Shown: positions 1-9,292 of the stretch, piece by piece
How the letters are laid out: the number at the start of each line of letters is the position of its first letter
How positions within the stretch are numbered: the stretch's first letter is position 1
Assembly: GCF_019710635.1 (NCBI RefSeq)
Contig: NZ_JAIFZS010000008.1
Coordinates: forward strand, 62,001 to 126,000
Source of the DNA: Mycolicibacterium xanthum
Lineage (GTDB): Bacteria; Actinomycetota; Actinomycetes; Mycobacteriales; Mycobacteriaceae
DNA length: 64,000 bases
Direction of reading: 5' to 3'
Program-made: the position numbers and the translations under genes
The notes under the pieces: model-generated
Told to the model about the DNA's origin: nothing
The model's database searches: none
What the model saw: only the letters and a program-made list of their open reading frames with translations

Positions 1-20
1 GTCGGGCGATTGAGCACCGC

Positions 21-152
21 CTAGTCCCGCCCGGGGCCGGCCGTCTCGGCCGGCTCCTCGGTGTCCTCCGGCTGGAAAACCTCGCACAACGCGCTGGCCA
101 GGCCCCACAGCAGGAACACTGCGACGGCCAGATACTGCAGTTCGACGATCAT
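21..152 (-). CDS. Small single-pass membrane microprotein, 43 aa, coupled to the upstream glycosyltransferase
   Basis: A short reading frame whose ATG overlaps the TGA of the glycosyltransferase as ATGA, a classic translational-coupling arrangement. The protein starts MIVELQYLAVAVFLLWGLAS. This gives one hydrophobic helix of about 17 residues near the N-terminus, followed by a short acidic, Pro/Glu-rich tail (EDTEEPAETAGPGRD). No catalytic motif is present and I do not recognise the family. It is about the size of KdpF-type microproteins but does not resemble KdpF. Inference: it is probably a membrane-bound accessory of the glycosyltransferase or its product. The stop-start overlap and clean membrane helix argue for a real gene. 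The short length is the main doubt. Confidence 0.55.
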   Translation of the reverse strand: MIVELQYLAVAVFLLWGLASALCEVFQPEDTEEPAETAGPGRD

Positions 153-1417
153 GATCGGAGTCTTTCGCCGGGCCCGCCCGCGCACCCGCGTAGGCCGCTA
201 CTCGACTTTCGGCGGGAGGGCGGACCCGCCGTTGCGATCGCCCGTTCGGCGATGACCTCGTCGAGCAGCGCGGCGATCTCGGCAACCCCGTCACGACGCG
301 CGAAGGCCGCCTCCAGCCGGCGGGCGTTCTGCAGGAATCCGGCCTCGGTGCGGACCCGCCGGACCGCGTCCTGCACCGCCGCGGCGGTCGGCGTCGCGGT
401 CCCCAGGTCGATGCCCGCCCCCGACCACGCGACCCGGGCGGCGACCTCCGGTCTGTCCCCGGTGCCGCCGGCCACCACGCAGGGCACCCCGGCCGACAGG
501 GCGTGCTGCACCGCGCCGTAACCGCCGTTGGTCACCACCACGTCGACCCTCGGCAGCAGCCGGTCGTGGGGGATGTACTCGGCGGCATGGGTGTTGGCGG
601 GCAGCGGCAACCCGATGGCGTTCACGTCGCGCCCGCCGGTGCTGACCACCACGGTGACGTCCTCGTCGGCCAGCGCGGCGATCGTCGGCCCGACGAGCCG
701 GGTCAGGTCGCGGTTGTCCACGGTGCCTTGCGTGACGTGGACGACGGGCCGCTCAGCGGAAAGCAGCGGCCACCACGACGGCGCGGTGAAACGGCGTGCC
801 GGCCGGGGTCGGACCAGTCCGACGAATCGCACGGTGTCGGGCAGATCGCTGCGCGGGTACTCGAAGCTCTCCACGGTCGGCACGATCAGGCGCTGCGCCA
901 GCAGGCCCGCGTCGAGCAGCGGTACGGGCAGCGGCCCGGCGCCCAGCGACTTCAGCATCCGGTCGGTGGCACGTTGCGCGGTGCCCGACAGGACCCGCCG
1001 CGACAGCATCAGCGGGGTCGTGGTGTAGAGCAGCACCGGTGGCCCGTCCGGGCGGTCACCGAGCAACAGCGGCAGGACCCCGAAGAACCCGTGATCGGCG
1101 AGGACGGCGTCATAGCGTTCGGTGGCCAGCGCCCGGTCGAGTTCGGTGGACTGGGCGGCCATCGAACGCAGGAACGGCCGGATGACCGCCCGGTTGAGCG
1201 CGTCCACCCCGGCACGGGCCGCGCGCTGCGACGCGTCGGGGTCCGCATCGGCGGGCAGCGGATGTGGTCGAGCGCCGAGGACTCGGATCGCCGCGGTGTG
1301 GGTGGCGCCGGTCATCACGGTGACCCGGTTGCCCCGGCAGACCAGATCCTCGGCCACGGCCAGCAGCGGACCGGCATGCCCGGCGGGTGACAGCGCGGCG
1401 ATGAGGACGGTGGCCAT
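149..1417 (-). CDS. GT1-family glycosyltransferase (UGT/MGT type)
   Basis: A 422-residue two-domain GT-B enzyme. The N-terminal half begins MATVLIAALSPAGHAGPLLA, the usual Rossmann start with Gly/His near the acceptor pocket. The C-terminal half has the nucleotide-sugar signature: a YIPHDRLLPRVDVVVTNGG stretch, then GAVQHALSAGVPCVVAGG and an acidic donor-site region (GDRPEVAARV). It probably transfers a sugar from a UDP- or dTDP-sugar to a lipid or small molecule. Acceptor and sugar cannot be read from sequence. A GGAAG Shine-Dalgarno lies six bases before the ATG. The gene is 115 bp downstream of fdhD on the same strand, so it could share that transcript. Its stop overlaps the start of a 43-residue membrane protein. 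Confidence 0.82.
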   Translation of the reverse strand: MATVLIAALSPAGHAGPLLAVAEDLVCRGNRVTVMTGATHTAAIRVLGARPHPLPADADPDASQRAARAGVDALNRAVIRPFLRSMAAQSTELDRALATERYDAVLADHGFFGVLPLLLGDRPDGPPVLLYTTTPLMLSRRVLSGTAQRATDRMLKSLGAGPLPVPLLDAGLLAQRLIVPTVESFEYPRSDLPDTVRFVGLVRPRPARRFTAPSWWPLLSAERPVVHVTQGTVDNRDLTRLVGPTIAALADEDVTVVVSTGGRDVNAIGLPLPANTHAAEYIPHDRLLPRVDVVVTNGGYGAVQHALSAGVPCVVAGGTGDRPEVAARVAWSGAGIDLGTATPTAAAVQDAVRRVRTEAGFLQNARRLEAAFARRDGVAEIAALLDEVIAERAIATAGPPSRRKSSSGLRGCAGGPGERLRS

Positions 1418-1532
1418 CAGCGTCTTCCGAGACGGTGGACCATGACGTCGATGCTCGCCGAGCGCCGTCCCGCCGGCTTGGAGGTTGTCTGGAGATCCGG
1501 TGGAGATTGCAGGCAGGCGCGGTGCGGTCGGG

Positions 1533-2369
1533 TCAGTTCGCGACGCGGTCGGGGCGGGTGTAGACGTTCATCGAGTCGCCGCGCAGGAATGCCACCAGCG
1601 TCAGGCCGGACTGACCGGCCAGGTCGACGGCCAGCGAGGACGGGGCCGACACCGCGGCCAGGATCGGGATACCGGCCATCACGGCCTTCTGGGTGAGCTC
1701 GAAGGATGCCCTTCCGCTGACCAGCAGCACGGCGCCGCCCAACGGGATCCGTCCCCGTTCCAGGGCCCATCCGATGACCTTGTCCACGGCGTTGTGCCTG
1801 CCGATGTCCTCGCGCACCACCAGCACGTCGCCGTCGGTGCCGAACAGGGCCGCACCGTGCAGACCGCCGGTCGCCGCGAACACCTTCTGCCCGTCGCGCA
1901 ACTTGCCGGGCAGCGCGCACAGGGTCTCCGCCGAGACGGTTGCCGGGTCGTCACCGGGCGCGTGCCTGCTGGTCAGCCGCACCGCCTCCAACGAGGCCTT
2001 GCCGCACACCCCGCACGACGACGTGGTGTAGAAGTTGCGGGTGGGATCCACATCCGGCGTGGGCACGCCGGGGGCCAGCGCCACGTCGAGCACGTTGTAG
2101 GTGTTCTGCGGAAGGCCGGAGCCGTCCTCGCCCACGCCGCGGCAGTAGCGCACCGACGCGATGTCTTCACGGGCGGCCACCACCCCCTCGGTGAGCAGGA
2201 ATCCCTGCGCCAGTTCGACGTCGGAGCCCGGCGTGCGCATCGTCACCGTGATCGGGGCGCCGTCGACCCGGATCTCCAGCGGTTCCTCGACCGCGAGGGT
2301 TTCGGGCCGGGCGACCTCGTCGGCGGCCGTCACGTGCCGCACGCGGTGGCGCGCGGTCACCCGTCCCAC
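1533..2369 (-). CDS. fdhD: Formate dehydrogenase accessory sulfurtransferase FdhD
   Basis: FdhD transfers sulfur from the IscS-type desulfurase to the molybdenum cofactor before its insertion into formate dehydrogenase-like enzymes. The predicted 278-residue protein contains [13 protein letters not shown] near the N-terminus, [12 protein letters not shown], the conserved cysteine loop [12 protein letters not shown] (the CxxC that carries sulfur), [13 protein letters not shown] and [13 protein letters not shown]. The start is placed at a GTG because MGR/VGR-T-A begins the mycobacterial homologues. An in-frame extension further upstream is only antisense-like repeat and oxidoreductase sequence. 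The start overlaps the last 13 bases of the upstream oxidoreductase gene, so the two are translationally coupled. The start codon lies inside a short repeat. Confidence 0.92.
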   Translation of the reverse strand: MGRVTARHRVRHVTAADEVARPETLAVEEPLEIRVDGAPITVTMRTPGSDVELAQGFLLTEGVVAAREDIASVRYCRGVGEDGSGLPQNTYNVLDVALAPGVPTPDVDPTRNFYTTSSCGVCGKASLEAVRLTSRHAPGDDPATVSAETLCALPGKLRDGQKVFAATGGLHGAALFGTDGDVLVVREDIGRHNAVDKVIGWALERGRIPLGGAVLLVSGRASFELTQKAVMAGIPILAAVSAPSSLAVDLAGQSGLTLVAFLRGDSMNVYTRPDRVAN

Positions 2370-4735
2370 GTATTCCCCCCGTCGCTTCGCTCTGCCCCCG
2401 GGGACGTATTCCCCCCATCGCGTCGCTCCAGCCTGACCACGATCGCCTTCGACACCGGCGTGTTCGACTTGTCCGCGGTGTGATCCAGCGGGACGAGGGG
2501 ATTGGTCTCCGGGTAGTAGGCGGCGGCGTTTCCGGCCGGGGTCGAGTAGGACACCACCGCGAAGTCGTCGGCCCGGCGCTCCTGTAGCCGGCCCTCGGCG
2601 TCGTTGAACTCCGAGACCAGGTCCACCCGGTCGCCGTCGGTCAGCCCGAACCCCGTCAGGTCGGCCGGGTTGACCAGCACCACCCGGCGCCCGCCCTTGA
2701 TGCCGCGGTAGCGATCGTCGAGGCCGTAGATCGTGGTGTTGTACTGGTCGTGGCTGCGCAGCGTCTGCAGCACCAGCCGGCCCTCGGGCACCGGTACCCA
2801 CTCGAGCGGATACGCCGCGAAGTTCGCCTTGCCGTTTGTGGTGGGGAACTCGCGCGAGTCCCGCGGCGGGTGGGGCAGCTGGAATCCGTCCGGGGCGCGC
2901 ACCTTGCGGTTGTAGTCCGCACAACCCGGGACGACCGCCGCGATGGCGTCGCGGATCGTGTCGTAGTCGGCGTTGAACGTCTCCCACGGCACCGGGTGAT
3001 CGGCACCCAGCAGCGTGCGGGCCAGTTGGCAGACGATCGCGACCTCGCTGCGCACCTGGTCGCCGGGTGGGTGCAGGCTGCCGCGCGACAGGTGCACCAT
3101 CGACATCGAGTCCTCCACCGACACCTGCTGCCTGCCGCCGGCCTGCACGTCGCGGTCGGTGCGGCCCAGCGACGGCAGGATCAGCGCGGTGGCCCCGTGC
3201 ACCAGGTGGCTGCGGTTGAGCTTGGTCGACACCTGAACGGTCAGCGAGCAGTTGCGCAGCGCCGCCTCGGTCACCGCGGTGTCCGGCGAGGCCGAGGCGA
3301 AGTTGCCGCCCATCGCCATGAACACCCCGGCCCGGCCGTCGCGCATCGCGCGGATCGCGTCGACGGTGTCGAAGCCGTGCTCGCGCGGGCTGGTGATGCC
3401 AAACCTGTCGTCGAGTGCGGCCAGGAACGGCTCGGGCATCTTCTCCCAGATCCCCATGGTGCGGTCACCCTGCACGTTGGAGTGCCCGCGCACCGGGCAC
3501 AGCCCCGCGCCGGGCTTGCCGATCATGCCGCGCATCAACAGCACGTTGGAGATCTCGGCGATGGACGGGACCGCGTGTTTCTGCTGGGTCAGGCCCATCG
3601 CCCAGCACACCACGATGCGCTGGGCACGGGCCATCTGATCGGCGACCCGGTCGAGCTGTTCGCGGTCGATGCCGGCGGCCTCCAGCACGGTGTCCAGCGC
3701 GATGTCGCGGGTGCGCGCCACGTAGTCGTCGAAACCGGCAGTGTGCCGGGCCACGAAATCGTGGTCGACGACGCTGCCCGGGTCGCGATCGTCGGCCTCC
3801 AGCAGCAGCTTGCCCAGGCCGGAGAACAGGGCCATGTCACCGCCGAGGCGGATCTGGACGAACTCGTCGGCGATGGCGATCCCGTCGCCGACCACGCCGT
3901 GCACCTTCTGCGGATCCTTGAACCGCATCAGGCCCGCCTCGGGCAGCGGGTTGACCGCGACGATCCGGGCGCCGTTGGCCTTGGCCTTCTCCAGCACCGA
4001 CAGCATCCGCGGATGGTTGGTGCCCGGGTTCTGCCCGGCGATGACGATCAGATCGGCTTCGATGATGTCCTCGACGGTGACCGAGCCCTTGCCGATCCCG
4101 ATGGCGTCGGTCAGCGCGGTCCCCGAGGACTCATGGCACATGTTGGAGCAGTCCGGCAGGTTGTTGGTGCCGAAGCTGCGCACCAGCAACTGGTAGAGGA
4201 ACGCGGCCTCGTTGCTGGTCCGGCCCGAGGTGTAGAACACGGCCTGGTTCGGGTCGTCCAGCGCCCGCAGTTCGTCGGCGATCAGCCGGTAGGCGTCGTC
4301 CCAACCGATGGGCCGGTAGTGGTCGTCGCCGGGACGCAGCACCACCGGATGGGTGAGCCGGCCCTGCTGCGACAGCCAGTACTCCGGCCGGGCCGACAGG
4401 TCGGCGACCGAGTGCCTGGCGAAGAACTCGGGGGTGACCACCCTTGTGGTGGCCTCTTCGGCGACGGCCTTGGCGCCGTTCTCGCAGAACTCGGCCAGCT
4501 TGCGGCCGCCGTGCTCCTCGGGCCACGCGCAGCCCGGGCAGTCGAACCCGTGGCGCTGGTTGAGCTTGGCCAGCGTCGTCGCCGTGCGCAGCGGGCCCAT
4601 GGACTGCAGGCCACGCTGCAGCGACACCATCACCGCCCGTACGCCCGCAGCCTCGTGTTTGGCGGCGCTCACCGTCAGGTCGTGTTCGTCGACGTCGGCG
4701 GCGATGTCTCGGTCGGGGTGACGGCGGCTGGGCAT
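2357..4735 (-). CDS. Molybdopterin oxidoreductase, formate dehydrogenase alpha-like (YdeP/FdhF family)
   Basis: A 792-residue cytoplasmic molybdenum enzyme of the FdhF/YdeP group. The protein carries a CPGCAWP motif near residue 60, the MGD-binding core ([45 protein letters not shown]), [21 protein letters not shown] in the middle, and a C-terminal molybdopterin-dinucleotide-binding domain with [10 protein letters not shown]. The start is the ATG of [10 protein letters not shown]; the in-frame extension upstream has no homology-like content. The substrate is uncertain: this branch is annotated as formate dehydrogenase by similarity, and physiological activity is rarely shown. Pairing with fdhD supports a need for sulfurated cofactor. 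The last 20 or so residues (RDGGNTSP... SDGGNTWDG) are encoded by a duplicated 25-bp repeat, not conserved domain. Confidence 0.88.
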   Translation of the reverse strand: MPSRRHPDRDIAADVDEHDLTVSAAKHEAAGVRAVMVSLQRGLQSMGPLRTATTLAKLNQRHGFDCPGCAWPEEHGGRKLAEFCENGAKAVAEEATTRVVTPEFFARHSVADLSARPEYWLSQQGRLTHPVVLRPGDDHYRPIGWDDAYRLIADELRALDDPNQAVFYTSGRTSNEAAFLYQLLVRSFGTNNLPDCSNMCHESSGTALTDAIGIGKGSVTVEDIIEADLIVIAGQNPGTNHPRMLSVLEKAKANGARIVAVNPLPEAGLMRFKDPQKVHGVVGDGIAIADEFVQIRLGGDMALFSGLGKLLLEADDRDPGSVVDHDFVARHTAGFDDYVARTRDIALDTVLEAAGIDREQLDRVADQMARAQRIVVCWAMGLTQQKHAVPSIAEISNVLLMRGMIGKPGAGLCPVRGHSNVQGDRTMGIWEKMPEPFLAALDDRFGITSPREHGFDTVDAIRAMRDGRAGVFMAMGGNFASASPDTAVTEAALRNCSLTVQVSTKLNRSHLVHGATALILPSLGRTDRDVQAGGRQQVSVEDSMSMVHLSRGSLHPPGDQVRSEVAIVCQLARTLLGADHPVPWETFNADYDTIRDAIAAVVPGCADYNRKVRAPDGFQLPHPPRDSREFPTTNGKANFAAYPLEWVPVPEGRLVLQTLRSHDQYNTTIYGLDDRYRGIKGGRRVVLVNPADLTGFGLTDGDRVDLVSEFNDAEGRLQERRADDFAVVSYSTPAGNAAAYYPETNPLVPLDHTADKSNTPVSKAIVVRLERRDGGNTSPGAERSDGGNTWDG
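2368..2428. repeat. Two copies of a 25-bp repeat at the fdhF 3' end / fdhD start
   Basis: Copies at 2368-2392 and 2404-2428 differ at only two positions. On the coding (minus) strand each starts GAGCGA-n-GCGA-n and ends GGGGGGAATACGT. One copy carries the 16-mer GAGCGAAGCGACGGGG, which also occurs three times in valS (47394-47483). The array codes for the C-terminal tail of the molybdopterin oxidoreductase and runs into the fdhD start codon. Confidence 0.8.
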
Positions 4736-4934
4736 GACCCCATTGTGAACGGTCGGTGGGCGGGTCGCTACGAGTTGTCCGGGTGCCCGACCACCGCAAA
4801 TCTCGTCAGCGCCGCATTCTGGCGTTGACGCGCACGTAACAAGATCGGCATCGAACATTCCTAAGGTTGGCCGGTCAACCGTCTGTGACCAGGGGTCGGA
4901 CGACCCCGCGGTCGACCAGCGAGAAGGAAGTCCA

Positions 4935-7112
4935 TTGAGCGGAAATTCGGTGCGCCTCCAGGCCATCTACAACGTCGAGGCGTATGAACCCCCGGCCTTC
5001 AGCTTCGACCCGACTGAAGCGCCCGGCGAGGTCTTCGGCTCGAACGTCTTCACCAAGGCCGAGATGCAGCTGCGGCTGCCCAAGTCCGTGTACAAGTCCG
5101 TCGTCGCCACCATCGAGAAGGGCGCGAAGCTCGACCCGGCCGTCGCCGACGCCGTCGCCGCGGCGATGAAGGACTGGGCCCTGTCCAGGGGCGCCACCCA
5201 CTACGCCCACGTGTTCTACCCGATGACCGGTTTCACCGCCGAGAAGCACGACAGCTTCCTGGAGCCGGTCTCCGATGGTGAGACGCTGGCCGAGTTCGCC
5301 GGCAAGACCCTGATCCAGGGCGAGCCGGACGCCTCGTCGTTCCCGTCGGGCGGCCTGCGGAGCACCTTCGAGGCCCGCGGGTACACGGGCTGGGACGTCA
5401 CCAGCCCGGCTTACATCCTGGAGAACCCGAATGGCAACACGCTGTGCATCCCGACGGTGTTCGTCTCGATGACCGGTGAGGCGCTGGACTACAAGACCCC
5501 GCTGCTGCGCAGCCAGCAGGCGATGGGGACGCACGCCGAGCGCATCCTCAAGCTCTTCGGCCACAAGAATTTCGAGAAGGTCGTCTCGTTCTGCGGGCCC
5601 GAGCAGGAGTACTTCCTGGTCGACCGGCACTTCTTCCTGCTGCGTCCGGACCTGATCAACGCGGGCCGCACGCTGTTCGGCGCCAAGCCGCCGAAGGGCC
5701 AGGAGTTCGACGACCACTACTTCGGCGCGGTGCCCGACCGGGTGCTGGCCTTCATGATGGACACCGAGCGTGAGCTGTTCAAGCTCGGCATCCCGGCCAA
5801 GACCCGGCACAACGAGGTCGCGCCGGCCCAGTTCGAGGTCGCCCCGATGTTCGAGCGGGCCAACATCGCCTCCGATCACCAGCAGCTGCTGATGACGGTG
5901 TTCAAGAACATCGCCAAGAAGCACGGGATGGAGTGCCTGTTCCACGAGAAGCCGTTCGCCGGCGTTAACGGGTCGGGCAAGCACGTCAACTTCTCGATGG
6001 GCAACTCCGAGCTCGGCTCGCTGCTCGTCCCGGGTGATACCCCGCATGAGAACGCCCAGTTCCTGGTGTTCTGCGCGGCCGTCATCCGGGCCGTGCACAA
6101 GTTCGCCGGCCTGCTGCGGGTGTCGGTCGCCTCGGCGACCAACGATCACCGCCTGGGCGCCAACGAGGCCCCGCCGGCGATCATCTCGATCTTCCTCGGC
6201 GCTCAGCTCGCCGACGTGTTCGAGCAGATCGCCAAGGGCGCGGCGACGTCGTCGAAGGGCAAGGGCGTCATGCACATCGGCGTCGACACGCTGCCGTCGC
6301 TGCCCACCGATCCGGGCGACCGCAACCGCACCAGCCCGTTCGCGTTCACCGGCAACCGGTTCGAGTTCCGCGCCCCCGGCTCCGGGCAGACCGTCGCGGT
6401 GCCGATGATCATCCTCAACACGATCATGGCCGACTCCTTCGACTACATGGCTTCGGCGCTGGAAGAGGCCGTCGCCGACGGTGAGGACTTCGATTCGGCG
6501 GTGCAGAAGCTGCTCACCGAGATCATCACCGAGCACGGCGCCGTGGTGTTCAACGGCGACGGCTACTCGGAGAACTGGCAGATCGAGGCTGCCGATCGTG
6601 GCCTGCCCAACCTGAAGACCACGCTGGACGCGATCCCCGAGCTGATCAAGCCCGACGCGATCGAGATCTTCGAGAAGTACGGCGTGTTCAACGAGCGGGA
6701 GCTGCACAGCCGCTACGAGGTCCGCCTCGAGCAGTACGCGCTGACGATCGGCGTGGAGGCCAAGCTCGCACTGGAGCTGGGCACCACGGTGATCCTGCCG
6801 ACCGCGGTCCGCTACCAGACCGAACTCGCGCAGAACGTCGCCGCGCTCAAGGCGGCCGGTGTCGAGGCCGACACCACGCTGCTGACGGCGGTCTCGGGTC
6901 CGATCGCGGATCTGACCGCGGCGCTGGCCGCGCTGAAGGCGGGTCTGGAGGATCACTCCGCGGACTCGGCCATGGACGAGGCCAAGCAAGCCCAGGAGGT
7001 GCTGCTGCCGGCGATGGAGGCGGTGCGCACCGCCTCCGACACGCTGGAGACCGTGGTGGCCGACGACCTCTGGCCGCTGCCCACCTATCAGGAAATGCTC
7101 TACATCCTCTGA
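4935..7112 (+). CDS. glnN: Type III glutamine synthetase (GlnN)
   Basis: Catalyses ATP-dependent amidation of glutamate to glutamine in the cytoplasm. At 725 residues it matches the long GSIII class, not GSI (about 470) or GSII. Family signatures are visible: the N-terminal [29 protein letters not shown], the metal/glutamate site [42 protein letters not shown], and [22 protein letters not shown] with [21 protein letters not shown]. The start is a TTG preceded by GAGAAGGA, with no better upstream start. It is transcribed alone, divergent from the formate dehydrogenase-like gene, and ends at a strong hairpin eight bases after the stop. It would supplement, not replace, the GSI enzymes expected elsewhere in a mycobacterium. 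Confidence 0.93.
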   Translation: MSGNSVRLQAIYNVEAYEPPAFSFDPTEAPGEVFGSNVFTKAEMQLRLPKSVYKSVVATIEKGAKLDPAVADAVAAAMKDWALSRGATHYAHVFYPMTGFTAEKHDSFLEPVSDGETLAEFAGKTLIQGEPDASSFPSGGLRSTFEARGYTGWDVTSPAYILENPNGNTLCIPTVFVSMTGEALDYKTPLLRSQQAMGTHAERILKLFGHKNFEKVVSFCGPEQEYFLVDRHFFLLRPDLINAGRTLFGAKPPKGQEFDDHYFGAVPDRVLAFMMDTERELFKLGIPAKTRHNEVAPAQFEVAPMFERANIASDHQQLLMTVFKNIAKKHGMECLFHEKPFAGVNGSGKHVNFSMGNSELGSLLVPGDTPHENAQFLVFCAAVIRAVHKFAGLLRVSVASATNDHRLGANEAPPAIISIFLGAQLADVFEQIAKGAATSSKGKGVMHIGVDTLPSLPTDPGDRNRTSPFAFTGNRFEFRAPGSGQTVAVPMIILNTIMADSFDYMASALEEAVADGEDFDSAVQKLLTEIITEHGAVVFNGDGYSENWQIEAADRGLPNLKTTLDAIPELIKPDAIEIFEKYGVFNERELHSRYEVRLEQYALTIGVEAKLALELGTTVILPTAVRYQTELAQNVAALKAAGVEADTTLLTAVSGPIADLTAALAALKAGLEDHSADSAMDEAKQAQEVLLPAMEAVRTASDTLETVVADDLWPLPTYQEMLYIL

Positions 7113-7119
7113 GTTGTGC

Positions 7120-7168
7120 GATTTCGGTGTGTTTGTCGTCGCTGGGCGACGACAAACACACCGAAATC
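7120..7168. terminator. Perfect 23-bp inverted repeat downstream of glnN
   Basis: Arms 7120-7142 and 7146-7168 are perfectly complementary with a three-base loop. The arms open with GATTTCGGTGT and close with ACACCGAAATC. No U tract follows, which is usual for mycobacterial terminators. It begins eight bases after the glnN stop. The outer 11 bp of each arm recur exactly in the hairpin at 7712-7760. Confidence 0.75.
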
Positions 7169-7183
7169 ACCGGACATCGCACC

Positions 7184-7210
7184 GCCCGCCTGTCGTCGCG
7201 ACAGGCGGGC
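7184..7210. repeat. Second hairpin, 12-bp perfect inverted repeat
   Basis: Arms 7184-7195 and 7199-7210 (GCCCGCCTGTCG and its complement) with a three-base loop, 15 bp after the glnN terminator. It may be a tandem terminator or a remnant. The rest of the interval to about 7337 shows nothing I can assign. Confidence 0.5.
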
Positions 7211-7337
7211 AGTCGCGTTTCGGGCTGGTGGGTGGCCGGTCTGTGGTCCCTGCTATCCGCGGGGGCGCGCAGCCCGCACTTCTGGGCCTGCTGGTGCGGC
7301 GGATCGACGAGGCGGTCGGCCTGGTCGGGCGGCCCGA

Positions 7338-7709
7338 TCAGAGCACCTTCCGAGCGGTGTCGGCGGCTCGTTGCAGGGCCCCGGTGACGGGCAGCTCCCG
7401 GAACGCTACAGAGAGGATCTCGACACCCCACGGGCCATCGAAACCCTTGTCTCGCAGCAACTGCACCAGTCCACGCAGATCGAAGCAGCCCTCGTCGCAC
7501 AGCAGCCGGCGCTGCACGGTGTCCTCGAACAGGGATCCGATGACCTCGGGAGCAGCGTCATCGAGTTCGACCCCGAAGATCGCCGACTGCGCCAGCGCCG
7601 CAGCCAGTTCCGCCAGCGACGTACCGGCCCGGAACACGTGCCAGGCGTCGACCACCAGCCCCACCGCAGGGTGTGCCACCGCGGCGACGAGCTCGCGCTC
7701 CTCCTGAGC
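7338..7709 (-). pseudogene. 5'-truncated sugar-phosphate isomerase/epimerase (TIM barrel) remnant
   Basis: This frame encodes only the C-terminal third of a xylose-isomerase-like TIM-barrel protein: ELVAAVAHPAVGLVVDAWHVFRAG, then FGVELDDA, and the closing CDEGCFDLRGLVQLLRDKGFDGPWGVEIL typical of IolE/IolI-type isomerases. Complete members are about 260-300 residues; about 120 remain. Similarity continues upstream of the first possible GTG (7679) and stops at the hairpin 7712-7760, so the N-terminal two thirds are missing. An AGGAGGA within the coding sequence could still serve a GTG start for a 113-residue product, but key metal ligands from the lost half are absent. It sits just after the iol operon terminator on the same strand, suggesting decay of a former pathway isomerase. 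Confidence 0.7.
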
Positions 7710-7711
7710 GT

Positions 7712-7760
7712 GATTTCGGTGTAGTTGGTCACGCCTGGCGCAACCAACTACACCGAAATC
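7712..7760. terminator. Perfect 18-bp inverted repeat at the end of the iol operon
   Basis: Arms 7712-7729 and 7743-7760 are perfectly complementary around a 13-base loop that itself contains a short CGCC/GGCG pairing. It lies eight bases beyond the iolA stop on the minus strand. The outer GATTTCGGTGT/ACACCGAAATC is identical to that of the glnN terminator at 7120-7168, so these are two members of one repeat family. Confidence 0.75.
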
Positions 7761-7768
7761 GCAGTGGG

Positions 7769-9262
7769 CTAGGCGTTCTCGGGGAAGCCGAGGTTGATGC
7801 CGCCGTGGCTGGGATCCAGCCAGCGGCTCGTGATGGCCTTCTGGCGGGTGAAGAACTGCACGCCGTCCATGCCGTGGGCGTGGCTGTCGCCGAACAGCGA
7901 GGCCTTCCAGCCGCCGAAGCTGTAGTAGGCCATCGGGACCGGGATCGGCACGTTGATGCCCACCATGCCGACCTGCACCTCGTTCTGGAACCGCCGGGCC
8001 GCGCCGCCGTCGTTGGTGAAGATGGCGGTGCCGTTGCCGTACGGGTTTGAGTTCACCAGTTCCATGGCGTCGTCGTAGGTTTCCACCCGCACCACCGACA
8101 GCACCGGGCCGAAGATCTCGTCGGTGTAGACGCTCATGGTCGGGGTGACGTTGTCCAGCAGGGTCGGGCCCAGCCAGAACCCATCTTGCCCGCCGTTGGC
8201 CGAGACCTGGCGGCCGTCGAGGACGACCTTGGCGCCGTCGGCCTCGCCGGCGTCGATGTAGGAAGCCACCTTGTCGCGGTGGGCCTTGGTGACCAGCGGG
8301 CCCATGTCGGAATCCTTGGTGCCGTCACCGGTCTTGATGCCCGAGGCGCGCTCGGCGATCTTGGCGACCAGGTCATCGGCGATCGGGCCGACCGCCACCG
8401 CGGCGGAGATGGCCATGCAGCGCTCCCCGGCCGAACCGAAGCCGGCGTTGACCATCGCGTCGGCGGCCAGGTCCAGGTCGGCGTCGGGCAGGATCACCGC
8501 GTGGTTCTTCGCGCCGCCCAGCGCCTGGACCCGCTTGTCGTGCGCGGTGCCCGTGGCGTACACGTACTGCGCGATCGGGGTGGACCCGACGAAGCTCACA
8601 CTCTTGACCTTGGGATTGGTCAGCAGTTCGTCGACAGCGGTCTTGTCGCCCTGCAGCACGTTGAAGACACCGGCGGGCAGACCGGCTTCCTTCCACAGCT
8701 TGGCCATCCACAGCGCCGCGCTGGGGTCCTTCTCCGAGGGTTTGAGCACGACGGTGTTGCCGGTGGCGATGGCGATGGGGAAGAACCACATCGGCACCAT
8801 GGCCGGGAAGTTGAACGGGGAGATGACCCCGACCACGCCCAGGGGCTGGCGGACGGAGTACACGTCGACCTTGGTCGAGGCGTTCTCGGTGAACCCGCCC
8901 TTGAGCAGATGCGGTATGCCGCAGGCGAACTCGACGACCTCCTGGCCGCGGCTGACCTCGCCGAGAGCATCGGAGAGCACCTTGCCGTGCTCGGCGGTGA
9001 TGATCGCGGCCAGCTCACCCTTGCGCTCGTTGAGCAGCTCCCGGAACCGGAAGAGCACTTGAGTCCTTTTGGCGAGCGAGGTGTCCCGCCAGGCCGGGAA
9101 CGCCGCGGCCGCGGCGTCGATCACGGCCTGTGCGTCCTCGACCGACGCGAGCGCGACCTGGCCGGTCACCTCGCCGGTGGCCGGGTTGGTCACCGGCGCG
9201 GTCCTGTCGCTCGCCCCGGCGAAGATCTCGTCGTTGACCCAGTGCGAAATGGTGTTTGTCAT
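7769..9262 (-). CDS. iolA: Methylmalonate-semialdehyde dehydrogenase (CoA-acylating), IolA/MmsA
   Basis: Converts malonate semialdehyde (last step of inositol breakdown) to acetyl-CoA and CO2, and methylmalonate semialdehyde to propionyl-CoA, using NAD and CoA. The 497-residue protein has the aldehyde dehydrogenase fold: SPFNFPAMVPMWFFPIAIATGN, a QGDKTAVDELL segment, SFVGSTPIAQYVY in the NAD site, FGSAGERCMAISAAVAVG with the catalytic Cys, and the C-terminal EIFGPVLSV. The start MTNTISHWV is chosen over an ATG four codons upstream because it aligns with MTTQISHF of mycobacterial MmsA and has GAGAA six bases before it. It is the last gene of the iol operon, 30 bp after iolG, followed by a strong hairpin. 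Membership of the iol operon favours IolA over a valine-pathway role. Confidence 0.93.
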   Translation of the reverse strand: MTNTISHWVNDEIFAGASDRTAPVTNPATGEVTGQVALASVEDAQAVIDAAAAAFPAWRDTSLAKRTQVLFRFRELLNERKGELAAIITAEHGKVLSDALGEVSRGQEVVEFACGIPHLLKGGFTENASTKVDVYSVRQPLGVVGVISPFNFPAMVPMWFFPIAIATGNTVVLKPSEKDPSAALWMAKLWKEAGLPAGVFNVLQGDKTAVDELLTNPKVKSVSFVGSTPIAQYVYATGTAHDKRVQALGGAKNHAVILPDADLDLAADAMVNAGFGSAGERCMAISAAVAVGPIADDLVAKIAERASGIKTGDGTKDSDMGPLVTKAHRDKVASYIDAGEADGAKVVLDGRQVSANGGQDGFWLGPTLLDNVTPTMSVYTDEIFGPVLSVVRVETYDDAMELVNSNPYGNGTAIFTNDGGAARRFQNEVQVGMVGINVPIPVPMAYYSFGGWKASLFGDSHAHGMDGVQFFTRQKAITSRWLDPSHGGINLGFPENA

Positions 9263-9292
9263 GGTGTTTCTCATTCTCTCTTGGATTGCCGG

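Noticed and set aside
2750-4828. Long open frame on the plus strand opposite the molybdopterin oxidoreductase
   Set aside because: Exact antisense of a well-supported gene in GC-rich DNA; the translation is Arg/Val/His-biased with no domain, and no start signal is present.
4875-6989. Long open frame opposite glnN
   Set aside because: Antisense shadow of a clear glutamine synthetase; low-complexity Arg/Asp/Val content and no ribosome-binding site.
7116-7724. Plus-strand open frame covering the hairpins and isomerase remnant
   Set aside because: It reads through both inverted repeats and antisense to recognisable TIM-barrel sequence; no homology-like content.
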